Assembly (NCBI GenBank): GCA_009103225.1
Contig: RHPI01003156.1
Coordinates: 1,328,552-1,392,551 of the forward strand
Reading direction: 5' to 3'
DNA: 64,000 nucleotides
Origin: Chlorokybus atmophyticus
Taxonomy: Eukaryota; Streptophyta; Chlorokybophyceae; Chlorokybales; Chlorokybaceae
Notes under the pieces: generated by a model
Told to the model about the DNA's origin: nothing
The model's database searches: none
What the model saw: the letters and a program-made list of their open reading frames with translations, nothing else
Translations under genes and position numbers: made by a program
In this document: positions 12,050 through 22,559 of the stretch, piece after piece
How positions within the stretch are numbered: the stretch's first letter is position 1
Layout: every line of letters starts with the position of its first letter

Positions 12050-13885
12050 ATGGCGGCGGCGGCGGCGGCGGCGGGGAAGGGTAAGAAGGCGGCGGGGGCG
12101 ATGGTCGGCGTCAAGCGAAAGCCTGAAGGAGGAGGAGAAGGACGAGGAAAAGGGGGAGGAGGAGGAGGAGAAGGAGGAAAGGATTTGCAGAACAAGCAGT
12201 TCCGCCCAGCTGCTGCTGCAGGTGGTGAAGGCGGGAAGACGCAGCCGAAGCAGCACGATGGCAAGCCTCAGGAAAAGGACGCAACTGAGTCGAGGCAGGA
12301 TCAGAAGGTGACGTACACACGCACGCGCACGCACACACTCCCACCCAACTCACTCAGTCACTCTCTCATTCTCTTACTCACGTACTCGGTCTGTCACTCT
12401 CGCTCTCGCTCGCTCGCTCGCTCGTGCGCTTGCTCTCGTCTTGTTACAGTCATTGCATGCAAGTCTGCTGTCTTGTTACTGCTTAACGCGTACAGTGCAT
12501 GCAGTCGTCTTGAAAGCTATCCCTGTCAGTGGTGCAAACACACATCGTGTCTCACTTTCCTGCTGAAACACATTCAGTAAGCGTTAACAACAGAAAATGT
12601 GAAAAGGGTACGAGCTTTGCAATCAATCGCTGTACAGCTTTGGTCAAGGCATGCACGTGAACAATGTCATACACATGTTCTCTGTGCGTCAGCTGTGTCT
12701 GATCAAGTCATCATCACAGGCCGCAAAGGTCGCGCGGAAGGCGAAGCGCAAGCCCAACTTTGAGCTGATTCACGTGAGTCGTCACACCCTGCTGTTGATT
12801 CGTGTTGTTGACTGTGTTGTGTTACAAAACGCAACATATTGAATGCTCTGTCACTTGTCGTGTGCGCAGGATGCCTCGCAGCTTTGGGAGAAAGTGCGAA
12901 GTGAGAAGACGCCCGCAGCAGAACGCACTGCGTGAGTACACAGTCTTTGCAACACGCACCATCTTTTGTTATCGCCTAGTTGTGTTGTCATCGCATGCGT
13001 GCAGTAGATGACGACAACCACCATTATTGTGTGTGCTTGCAGCTTGGTTGGGCAGCTGTTGCAGAAGCTCAAAGGCAAGCTGTCTGAGCTGGCTGTGTCC
13101 CACACAGCTTCAAGAGTTGTGCAGGTACAGACTATACCTTCATCGTAATCAACCATTTCATACTGAGTTACACAGGCATGAACAGGCTGTGTGCTGAGGT
13201 TTTGTGTACATGTTACCATAGCTTGTTACGTTGTGTTCGGTAAATCTCATCCCTTAAATGTCTTGTTATTCTTGCGCACGCTTGATCAGCTTCCCTTACA
13301 GACTTGTCTCAAGCACGGCACGCCCGAGGCGAGGGCGACGATCTACGCGGAGCTTCAGCCTCACGCGGTGGTGCTGTCCAAGAATGTGTACGCGCACTTT
13401 CTGGTTGGGAAGCTGCTCGATTACGGCACCAAAGAGCAGCAGCAGCAGCTACGGAAACTGTTTAACGGCCATGTTGTGGCGCTGATGCGCCATCCCACAG
13501 CCTCAGCAGGTACGCGCGTATGTGCGCATGGTGCGTATGTGTATGAAGCATACATACACATATACACGCCTATACACACGTATGTGCGTCGCATACCTGT
13601 GCACACGCATGCAACACATACACGTGTGTTTGCATGTCTTGCATACACATGCACATATATGCGATGCATATGTATGCACAATGTTGGTTGGTTGGTTGGT
13701 TGATAGATAGTCATCCTGCGCAGTTGTTGAGCAGGTGTATCAGGCATCAAGCGCGAAGGACAAGCAGCTGATGGCCGCAGAGTTCTATTCAGAGGAGTAC
13801 CGGCTGTTCAAAGGCAGCGACGCTGTCGGCTCCGGCAGGTTTGGCATGCTAGTCATCTCTGTTACAATGCAGCTGCCTCACACAC

Positions 13886-13962
<77 letters not shown>

Positions 13963-15974
13963 CAATAACAACAACAGGCTAAAAGACATACTCGAGCGCG
14001 CGCAAACGGGCCAGAAGAATGCCGTGCTGGAACATGTGGCACACGCGGTGCAGCCCATACTTGAGAAGGGAATCATCGATCACTCGCTACTCCATCACGT
14101 CCTCATGGAATACCTCCCCGTGGCCACACAAGTGCGCAGATGTTGTGTATGCATCAACCGCGTTGTGTACTTACCCAACTATTTCTAATTAGTTTGCTGT
14201 CTGCTCTTCAGGGTAGTGTGGAGGACATAGTCAACGTGTTGGCGGGTCCTCTGCTCATGCGCATGGTGCACACGAAGGACGGGGCGAGGGTCGGCCTCGC
14301 TGTCATCAACTCCAGCACTGCGAAGCATCGCAAGAAGATTGTTAAGGGGATGAAGGGACTCGTGGCACGCATGTGCCGCGACGAACACGGCCACCTTATC
14401 GTGATGCGCCTGCTTGACGTGATGGATGACACCACGCTGCTGAACAAGGTGGGCTTGTTCCTGTTGGGAAGCTTGGTGTTTGACTAGCATACATTAGCCA
14501 TGTGCGTATGCATGCGCGCGCATGCGTGTGCGTGTGTAACACGTGTTTGTTGGTTCTGATATTGCAGCGTGTACGCATGTGTTGTGTGCACGCACATAAT
14601 GACGTGTGCACACAACACCCCCGCAGCCCCACATGCATTCACCCCTACACGCATGCACTCGTGCTTACACAACTTTCTCCTGCAGGTACTGGTGTCTGAG
14701 ATCCTGAAAGAGCTGCGCGACATTGTGCACGACAAGCGCGCTCGTTTGGTTGTGCTGAGGCTGCTGGCTCCCGCGTGCACGCGCTACTTCTCGCCCAACA
14801 TTCAGGAGTTGCTCCAGCGACAGGTCGCACCCATCGTCAACCCGAAAGTCAACAACGCTGCCGTAGCCGAAGGCGACAGCGATGACGATGATGAACAACA
14901 ACAACAAGAACAACACCAGAGTGTTAGCAAGAAAGACCCTGAAGTGAGAAGAGTTGAACTGTTGTCGGAGCTCGCGCAACCGCTCTCGGACTTGTGCGCG
15001 GATCAAGCGGGTGATATGCTTCGGTCGCCCACGGCAGGAGATGTGTTGTATGAAGTCATGGCCGGGTCGGCGCGAGCAAGCACGGATGCCGTGACAGCAG
15101 TGCAGCAGGCTGTTGCCGACGCAGCTGCTGAAGAACCCGGTTAGTGCTTGGTGTGTGCACTGCATCATCCATGCACCCGTGCAGTCAGCGAGTATGTACA
15201 CATGTTGCATACAACCAATGTGCACGCACGCTTTGTCTGTGCGTGCTTAGGCGCGTATGTGCACACCTGCATGTGTGTACGCATTGGCTATGTACACACG
15301 CGTACGTGCCTTCATCATGTACACAGGTCGGCATGTACACGCACAAGCACGCGCATACACCCACATACACGTACGCACACATGAGTACAAGTATATACTC
15401 TCTTTCACTGGCGCTCACTTACTGCTTGTCTTGCGTGCATGGTACAGGTACCAGCGATGCAGCTGCTGCGGAGGAATGCGCGATGGAGCACTTTTACGGC
15501 AGCCGTCTCCTTCGTCGCCTCGTGCTTGCGCCTCGTCCGGCCCACACCGACTGCGAGCCCTTTGCGGCCGTGCTGTGGCGGCGCGCTTTTCAAGGCCGAT
15601 GCGAGCGGTGGGCCAAAGGCCACAGCGCCAAGGTCGTGGCCGCCGTGTACACATATCCACACGACGCACAAGTGACCAAAGCAGCGGAAGCCGAACTCAG
15701 GCCACTGTTCGAGTCGGGACAAGTTGATGAGTCTTTGTTCAAGAAAATCGTGCCGGCGGAGCAGCTTGAGAAGCATACCAAGTCACAGGCTGAGCAGGTC
15801 ACCAAGCAGCCAAAATCAGCAGAGCAGTTGGCAGTGAATGATGCGGATGAAGCTGCATTGGATGTTGACTCCACCCCGTTGCGCACGCCAGCCAAGAGGC
15901 GTGTCAAAGCTGCCAGTGCGGTGCCCACGCCGGCCAGCACAAGGCCCAAGCGAGCGTGCACAGTCAAGAAGTAG
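12050..15974 (+). CDS. PUM3: Pumilio homology nucleolar protein PUM3/Puf6 (APUM24 type)
   Basis: Nucleolar RNA-binding protein needed for pre-rRNA processing and 60S assembly in yeast and plants. Ten exons: 12050-12307, 12720-12773, 12870-12931, 13043-13124, 13302-13509, 13724-13838, 13978-14131, 14212-14448, 14686-15139, 15448-15974, giving 716 aa in phase throughout. The N-terminus is Ala, Gly and Lys rich and low complexity (MAAAAAAAGKGKKAAG). Puf-like helical repeats follow: ASRVVQTCLKHGTPEARATI, NVYAHFLVGKLLDYG, KDGARVGLAVINSSTAKHRK, DEHGHLIVMRLLDVMDD. A CPL-domain-like region comes next (VHDKRARLVVLRLLAPAC), then an acidic patch, and a basic C-terminus (RPKRACTVKK). An in-frame ATG at 11996 would add 18 residues; 12050 is preferred because it gives the short basic N-terminus. 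One intron carries a long (AC)n run. Confidence 0.92.
13887..13958. repeat. (AC)n microsatellite in a PUM3 intron
   Basis: About 36 uninterrupted AC dinucleotides in the intron between the exons ending at 13838 and starting at 13978. Confidence 0.95.
14500..14660. repeat. Alternating purine-pyrimidine run in a PUM3 intron
   Basis: GCGCGCATGCGTGTGCGTGTGT-like and ACGCATG-like segments fill most of this intron; base order alternates purine and pyrimidine. Confidence 0.7.
15240..15395. repeat. Alternating purine-pyrimidine run in the last PUM3 intron
   Basis: Dense TGTGCACA, GTACACAC and GCGCATAC motifs, in the same style as other introns in this window. Confidence 0.7.
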
Positions 15975-17047
15975 TGGCATTCGTGCCTGTGCAGTTGACC
16001 CTGCTGATGCTGCGTTGGTCTTGTGATGGGTAACGTGATGTTGCCAAGACCCAGTTAAATGAGAGGCGGTTGCCTGTTGCATCTGGCGTGAGCAGACGTG
16101 CCACGTGCACTGTCATATATGAACTGCTACTACTGCTATGCCAAAGCATGCAGCGTGGCTCTTCAGAGTACAAAGCACTGCGCACTGCCACTGTGGTCAA
16201 TGCTACATGCTGGGCAGTAGTCAGACCATGTCTGACAACCCGGTGGGGGTGTTAATTGGATTGAAGTGTTAGTCAGTGAGGGCTTTCAGTCCAAGACCTT
16301 TTTGTTGTATGGGAGGAGCCACCTTGTGAATCATTGTCGCTGTGCGATAGCATTGGCGGATAGTGAGTGCGTTTGCCACCCGATCACCACTTGAGGGCCG
16401 ATATCCATAGCAATGAACGCGCACATAATGTGAGGCAACAACAAGGCTGCATTATGTGAGTGGACACATGAGTGCGAGCTTATGGTGGACGCGCTGCATC
16501 TGCTTGATCTGCTAGCATGCGCTATACTCCATGTAATTATGTACATACAATGCGCGTGGCATATGTAGGCCGCAGCAAAACACTTGTACACACAATCTAT
16601 CATAGTATTTACACTTCCACAGGCGTGTCATACCATGATGGAGGTGCCATCAATTGTTGCGTCAAGTTGCTTGGAATGACAAGAGACATGCTGCCTGTGC
16701 CCTCAGCCTGACAGCGGTGCTGCGCCAATTAGCCCCTTTCCTTACTTACTACAGCCCCTGCCTCTGCCTGCTGCTTACATAATAGCTGGGATTGTACTCT
16801 AGTGGTCTTGTCAACAGTCCCCTTTCACTTAGTGCCCCCCTTTGGTGAGTGTGAGCATTGCTGATACCATTGTTTTGGTATTGTATACTACAATGGTACC
16901 TATTACTGCGGTATGACCACTCAGCACGACCGGTGCCATGCACAACAAAACTGTGTCTGGAGAACACCCCCATTAACACAGCAGGCTGGCAAACAAACAA
17001 TAAGTGACAGAGTTAATAGCGGAGACAGGTTCATAAGTACATGATGA
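15975..17047. other. Spacer between convergent PUM3 and SmD3
   Basis: About 1.07 kb with both 3' flanks. Only short ORFs without domain signals. Nothing further recognised. Confidence 0.55.
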
Positions 17048-18247
17048 TCACCGTGGAGGACCACCCCTGCCCCTGCCCCTGCCTCCGTCACCACGCCCTC
17101 CCGCACCCGGTGGCTGCGCAACAATGCAGTTCAATCAGCAGTAATCCGCATTGCATCAACAAAGTACGACACGGCATCCCCATTCATAACAATCAACTAA
17201 TCACACTAGCACCGGAGCCCATCCATAATTGAGCACGAGACAGCGCAAGATGCACGCGGCAGATTGGCAACGTATGCAGTGAGCATTTACCCGTGGACCT
17301 CCCCGGCCTCGACCAGAACCACTGCGTCCCTGTGTGTGTGTGCGTGCAATGTTAATCAGTGCATAACAGGTACCAACTTCTTGAAATCAGTGCATATGTT
17401 CAACGCTTTACGATGCACAGCTTGTACCGAGTGACAGCATCAAAGCAAGGACACCAAACTATACAGTACCTTTGCCTTGGCTTCAATGCGCTTGAACATG
17501 GGGGCGTTCTTGAGCATGTCCGGGATGATCAAAAACCTGCATGCGACAATGTCAAACAAATACGGATGCATACTCTGCATAAGTATAGCTAAATGTATCT
17601 CACACTGATCACCTCACAGCACAACCAAACAGGTTTGTAAGGTGCACTTGATGTGCCTGGTGAGCAAGCTATTGCCATAAACATACGTGCCATGCGGATG
17701 GCTCAAGCCTTACGAACACAATGCAACTAGCGTTCCCTAAGTCCTTGAATCAAGCGCACGAGTGGCAGCAGTGTATTCTGGTTGGGAACGGCAAAGGGGC
17801 ATGCTCGCTGGGAGTAATACCTGACTTGGCTGCCGCGGATGAATGCATGCTCCAAATGGGTGACCTTCCCATCCTGCCAGCAGCACGCAATAGAACAACT
17901 ATTCAAGTATGTGCAAGAGTTTGAACGACGATATACTAGACAATGGGCACCGCTTATACACCATACTGTAGCATGCACAGTAATGAGTGCAATGCATGGC
18001 TTGCCTAGTGCGAACCAACTTGTTGGTGAGAGCTATCGCTGCATCATCAACAGGCATGCATGCATGCATACTGATCGCTTCACACCTTGCCAGTGGCTGT
18101 GATGCCTGTGAGCTGAGCGTTCCAGTTGTCTTCCGCCTCAACAAGCTGCCCGCGGTACGTCTCGCCGCTCTTCAGCTCCACGGTGACAACGTGCCCCTCC
18201 GCCTCGTGCAATAGCTTCACGGGTATCCCCAGCCCCTTGCCAGCCAT
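17048..18247 (-). CDS. SNRPD3: Small nuclear ribonucleoprotein Sm D3
   Basis: Core spliceosomal Sm protein that assembles in the heptameric ring on U snRNAs. Five exons: 18086-18247, 17821-17873, 17470-17536, 17291-17329, 17048-17113, giving 128 aa; human SmD3 has 126. Sm1 motif: [19 protein letters not shown], then [16 protein letters not shown]. Sm2 motif: [20 protein letters not shown], then KNAPMFK. The C-terminus has RG-rich repeats (SGRGRGGP and [11 protein letters not shown]), the usual target of symmetric arginine methylation. The ATG at 18247 is chosen over the one at 18274 because it leaves the normal short N-terminus. It is divergent from the STI1-domain gene, with telobox motifs between. 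Confidence 0.96.
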
Positions 18248-18318
18248 GCTGGCCGCCGACAAGCCTCCCCCCAAACTACCTCACCGCCGCCCACGCCTGC
18301 TCACCCACCCCAGCCAAC

Positions 18319-18327
18319 AAACCCTAA
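18319..18327 (+). promoter_or_regulatory. Telobox AAACCCTAA upstream of SmD3
   Basis: Exact plant telobox, overlapping a second CCCTAA unit (ccctaaccctaa). It is about 72 bp upstream of the SmD3 start on the shared promoter. Confidence 0.6.
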
Positions 18328-18531
18328 CCCTAATCGGCCAACCGCCACTGGAGGCCACTCAAACGCCACTCAAAAACACATCAAAAACACAACCACTCGC
18401 ACAACCTGACCTTGATTTTGACACAGAACACTCACACCACCAACACCAACACCAACACCAACACCAACGCCAACGCCGACGCCAATGACAACCGCGCCGC
18501 CGCCGCCGCCGCCGCCGCTCAGGCAGCAAGC

Positions 18532-18540
18532 AAACCCTAA
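18532..18540 (+). promoter_or_regulatory. Second telobox in the SmD3/STI1-gene promoter
   Basis: Exact AAACCCTAA between the divergent SmD3 and STI1-domain genes, 220 bp before the latter's start codon. A (GCC)n run lies just before it. Confidence 0.6.
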
Positions 18541-18759
18541 TCACTTGTCCATGTTGGTTGACATGGGCCGTACTGTTATTGAGCATAGCAGCTGTATTCG
18601 ATATCGACTGCGAGCGGATATCAGCGACGTCAGCACGTGATGTGAACTTAATTTTCCGCTATCCAATTGCGCAGGCAGGCAGTTAGGCGGCGGCGGGTGT
18701 CCGGCGGCTTGTCGTTGGTGGAGTCTTCTTCGTTGTTGCTGTCATAGCCATCACGCGAC

Positions 18760-20135
18760 ATGGTGGCTTTCAAAGAAGAAGATGAAGGTGAGTTGGTGTG
18801 GTATGTCTGTTGGCTGGTTACTGGCAACGTTGTCCACCTGCTAGGTGGTTGCTCTGTTTGTCTATCATTGGATCAATGCACTTGAGATGTTAGCTTGTCA
18901 TCAATATGCAACACAAATATTTGAGTGTTGGTCTCATGTTGAACTACTACTTCAGATGACATGCCGCCGCCGCTTGAGGACATGTCAGAACACATGATAA
19001 TTTCCGAGCGAAGTTGGGCGCAAACCCAAACGCAAGCCACCACAACAGCAGCAGGTAATCAGCCTACATGCCAACTTGCGTATATGTGTGCGTGCATGTT
19101 TTGGGTATGCGTTGCCATATGCGTGTGTGCATGCGTGCGTGCGCGTGGGTGAGTATAGGGTTGTGAAGAGGGCGCGTGTGTGTGCGTGTGTGTTGGTGTG
19201 TTGCCATCTGATGTGTTGCGTTTGCGAGCGTGTGCACGCGCACTTGCGTGTGCACGCATTAAGTGTGCATGTGCGCGCATGTATAAAGCGATGTGAAGAA
19301 GGATCGTGTATGGTAGTATGTACGTGCATGCAAACTCGCAGTGAGGTATGACTATGACTCTTTGCGTGGCAGCTACGGGTATCAGTGGCGCGGATACATC
19401 ATCAGAGAAGCCGGCACCATCAAGAAGCAATGGTTCTGCCATCAAGCGAGGGTTCTTTGATAATCCCAAACCAGCAAAGGCGAAGCTGAAACCTCAGCTG
19501 AAGGAAGACAAGGGGAATGAAGTCCCTTTCATCAAGGCTATGAGGGGTGCAGGGACCAACTCTGCAAAACAAATCCCTGGTGAGTACTGGCAACACTGCG
19601 ATGCATTGTACTTTTAATAAAGGTTACTTGCGCGTATGCCTGAAGTGTCCTGCTCATAAATGCAGACTTCATGAGGGTGGACCAGCAAGCGAACCCAGTG
19701 GAGAAGCTGAAGAAACAGATGATAGGTATAAGAGTTGGGTTCTTGCAATGACCTTCCTTCTTGACGCCAATGGTCCCAGAGCCAAACACACACATGTGCG
19801 CACACGCACATGATGTAAACGCGCACACATACACACATTCTCGCTCATGTGCACTGACACTGAGCCGAGTGCATTCTACTTTTCCCCCTCGCTTACTTCC
19901 CTTTCTATCAGATGCGTTGGCTCCTACCCCCGCCGTGATGTCCCGCGTGCTGTCCGACCCGGCCCTCCTCTCCGGTTTCGACGACCCCGAGGTGATGTCG
20001 GCCGTGGCGGAGATATCGCGCGACCCGACGGCCATGACCACGAAATACAGAAACAACACCAAAGTGGCCGCGTTCTACCGACAGGTGGCGGGGATGGTGG
20101 CGGGGAGACTGGAGGAGATGGGCGGGGGAGGGTAG
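18760..20135 (+). CDS. Small STI1/DP-domain protein
   Basis: Five exons, 18760-18787, 18956-19054, 19373-19579, 19666-19725, 19912-20135, give 205 aa with consistent phases. The N-terminus is acidic. The middle has KRGFFDNPKPAKAKLKPQL and a conserved-looking DFMRVDQQANPVEKLKKQM. The C-terminus reads LLSGFDDPEVMSAVAEISRD, then KYRNNTKVAAFYRQ. The DPEVM...AEI..DP...KY.NN..V pattern is the STI1/DP repeat of HOP, ubiquilin and related cochaperones, so a cochaperone or substrate-holding role is likely. The full domain order matches no named protein I can recall. A short diverged copy of its last coding segment lies 1 kb downstream (21127-21174). Confidence 0.8.
19080..19290. repeat. Alternating purine-pyrimidine intron
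   Basis: Intron of the STI1-domain gene, mostly TGTGTGCGTG, GCATGCGTGCGTGCGCG and TGTGCACGCG motifs. Confidence 0.7.
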
Positions 20136-22559
20136 GAGGGAGGTGGGGAATTGGGATAAAAGATTGGCTATTGGTCGTGCATGCGCAGTGTGTGATCTTG
20201 TGTGGATATGGTGTGCATTGCGCGCATCGGTGATACGCACAGTGTGTGCCAAGGCTGTGGAGGAGAGCTACTGTCACTTTCATTGGCATGATACAGTTGG
20301 GACATACAGCATGCATGACATGTTGTGCCAGACACGCACAGTGCCAGAACATTATCCTCCGAAAACCATGCCAAACTAGTAAGGTGTATACGCCAAGATT
20401 TTGCCGGCGAATGCTCCTTGGTTGTGTGCATGGTGCTCATGCGTATGCACAAACATTCATAAGGCGCAACATTAGCTGTTGCTGTTGTTGCTGCTGTTGT
20501 CATTGCGAACTCAGTGTACTCTGTGCAGGGAACCAGTGTGCACAGATAAGCTCGGAGCAGGTTGTGAACAGCAGTGGTCGCGCCGTGCACACTGTGAAGA
20601 TCAGGAGCATGCGGGTGGTGTGTATGCGAGTATGGCAGTGCACACAACAGCATGACATTGACCCTCCTGTCAGGCGGTATGAACCATGTGTAACACAAAC
20701 ATCTCTAATAAGTTCCACCACCACGCTGCGGACCACCAGCCTCCTGTACATGCTAGGCACTACTAGCATGCACTCCGTTTTTGCTCCCCATAACTATCTA
20801 AGTACATCCAATTTACCAACGTGCTTGTTCTGTTACTCAATCAATCCCCAAATCCACCAGCGCATGTTGTCAGATTACCAGTGTCGATTGATGTACGCTT
20901 GTGGCTGTGAGTTGCTTTCTCATTGCGGTCTTGCCATTGCATATGCATACTGCTGCCCTACTGAAACAAAAGACTTCTGCATGCGTACTTGTAGTCTACA
21001 TATAGCAATGCATGGAAGAGCTTGCAGCGCCCGCGCAAACGGGGAGGGGGGGGTAGCCATCACAGGTACTGAACACTGAACAAAGGTCTGCAAGGCAAGG
21101 TGAAATGATAACTCTTGGGTAAAAGAGTGGTGGCGGGGCGTGTTGCTGGAAGACTTGAAGACATGATCTCGTGATATAGACCTTCTGCACGTGCAGTTTA
21201 GTGGGTGAGTAATATGTTCAACAAGCGTGCTGTATGAAGTATTGCACTTTATTGCTTACAACAGCAGCCCAGTGCCTGTTGTGAGCAACCGATTGTTAGT
21301 CGTGCATGCACGGTGTGTGTTGATAAGACTGCATGGTGTGTGCAAACACCGTGGACAGGAGAACTATCATCCTTGTCACGTTCAACAGCATGGTGCAGTT
21401 GGGGTGTAGATATAGAGAATGGCATGATACATGTTGCCAGGCATTAACAACTTGCACAGAAGCTAGCGTCTGCTGAGCAATCTATGTAGCCTATGCCCAT
21501 CTTGAATGAAGAGGAATTGAATCACAGTGAGCAGCATGCTAGCATGCTACCATACTGGTTGTGCATGAGTGGCACAACTTATTAAATGAATGCGAGGAGG
21601 GGGCCACCCTTACCGTGTCTGTGCAGATTGCACATTGTGCTTGTGTGTTGCCAGCAACACGTCCATGTGCCTCTGCATGCAATCTCTGCATACCATTCGC
21701 TATGCAAGTGACAAAGTTCTGATAACCACGTCCAAACACAGATTTGCATGTCAGCCGTTGATCAACAGGATACAACCGACACTACACAACACTGTCCGCT
21801 GTCTATGACTCCAAGCACACACATGTGTTGAATTTTGGTTCTTGAACACAAGCGCGGTGAGGGCAGGTGAGTCTGCAAGCTTACACTGCTGCTGCGTCAG
21901 AAGGAGGAACTGTGGCCTTACTTTAACGGTTTTTCATACAAACTGAGTGTACGCAACTCACACTAAGACGAAGGCATGCATGGTCGAAGGCATAGGGTAT
22001 AGAGCAAAAAGGCACTCAGCACACAGCATGCATATTGCCAAGCGCGTGTACGATTGGCAGCAGGTAGCTCTTGAGGACACTGCTCGTGTTCAGCCTACTG
22101 TGTGATGTAGAGTGTCGTGGGGTTTTTGAATACCTAAACTCACAACAGCCAGTTGGCACCCGTGTGATTTATTCATTCATTTAGCCACCAACAGCCTCAT
22201 GTGCTGCAAGCTGCTGCTGGTCTCTCCCTGCTCTACACTGCTACTAGCAACTGGCTACCACATACACAAGTCTCTCAGCTATGGCATGTTGTTGATGCTA
22301 ACAACGGTACTGCTCAAACCGCACACCAACGAAATACAAGCCTCAACGTGGCTTAGCTTGAAGAAAGGGAAAGGCGAGCCAGCAGCCATGCAGGATTGTT
22401 CGGGTCGCCTGGTGCCCGCATGGCTGGCAAGCTATACGCCATCGTCGTCGTCGTCGTTGTCGTCATCAGCGTGGTCGCTGGCAGCCACGCTGACAACAAC
22501 AACAACCACGGCACCCCTCGTCCGCCACCGCCGCTTGTCAAGCTGTGTGGCGCAGCAAC
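20136..22559. other. Intergenic stretch with a diverged exon copy
   Basis: About 2.4 kb between two same-strand genes. No complete gene supported. The only coding-like signal is at 21127-21174 (listed separately). Confidence 0.5.
21127..21174 (+). pseudogene. Diverged copy of the end of the STI1-domain gene
   Basis: Reads VVAGRVAGRLEDMIS and a stop, against VAGMVAGRLEEMGGGG and a stop at the end of the neighbouring gene. Many differences are at third codon positions (gcg ggg against gct gga; ctg gag against ctt gaa). The upstream part of the gene was not found here. It could be a relic of a tandem duplication or an alternative last exon. Confidence 0.5.
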
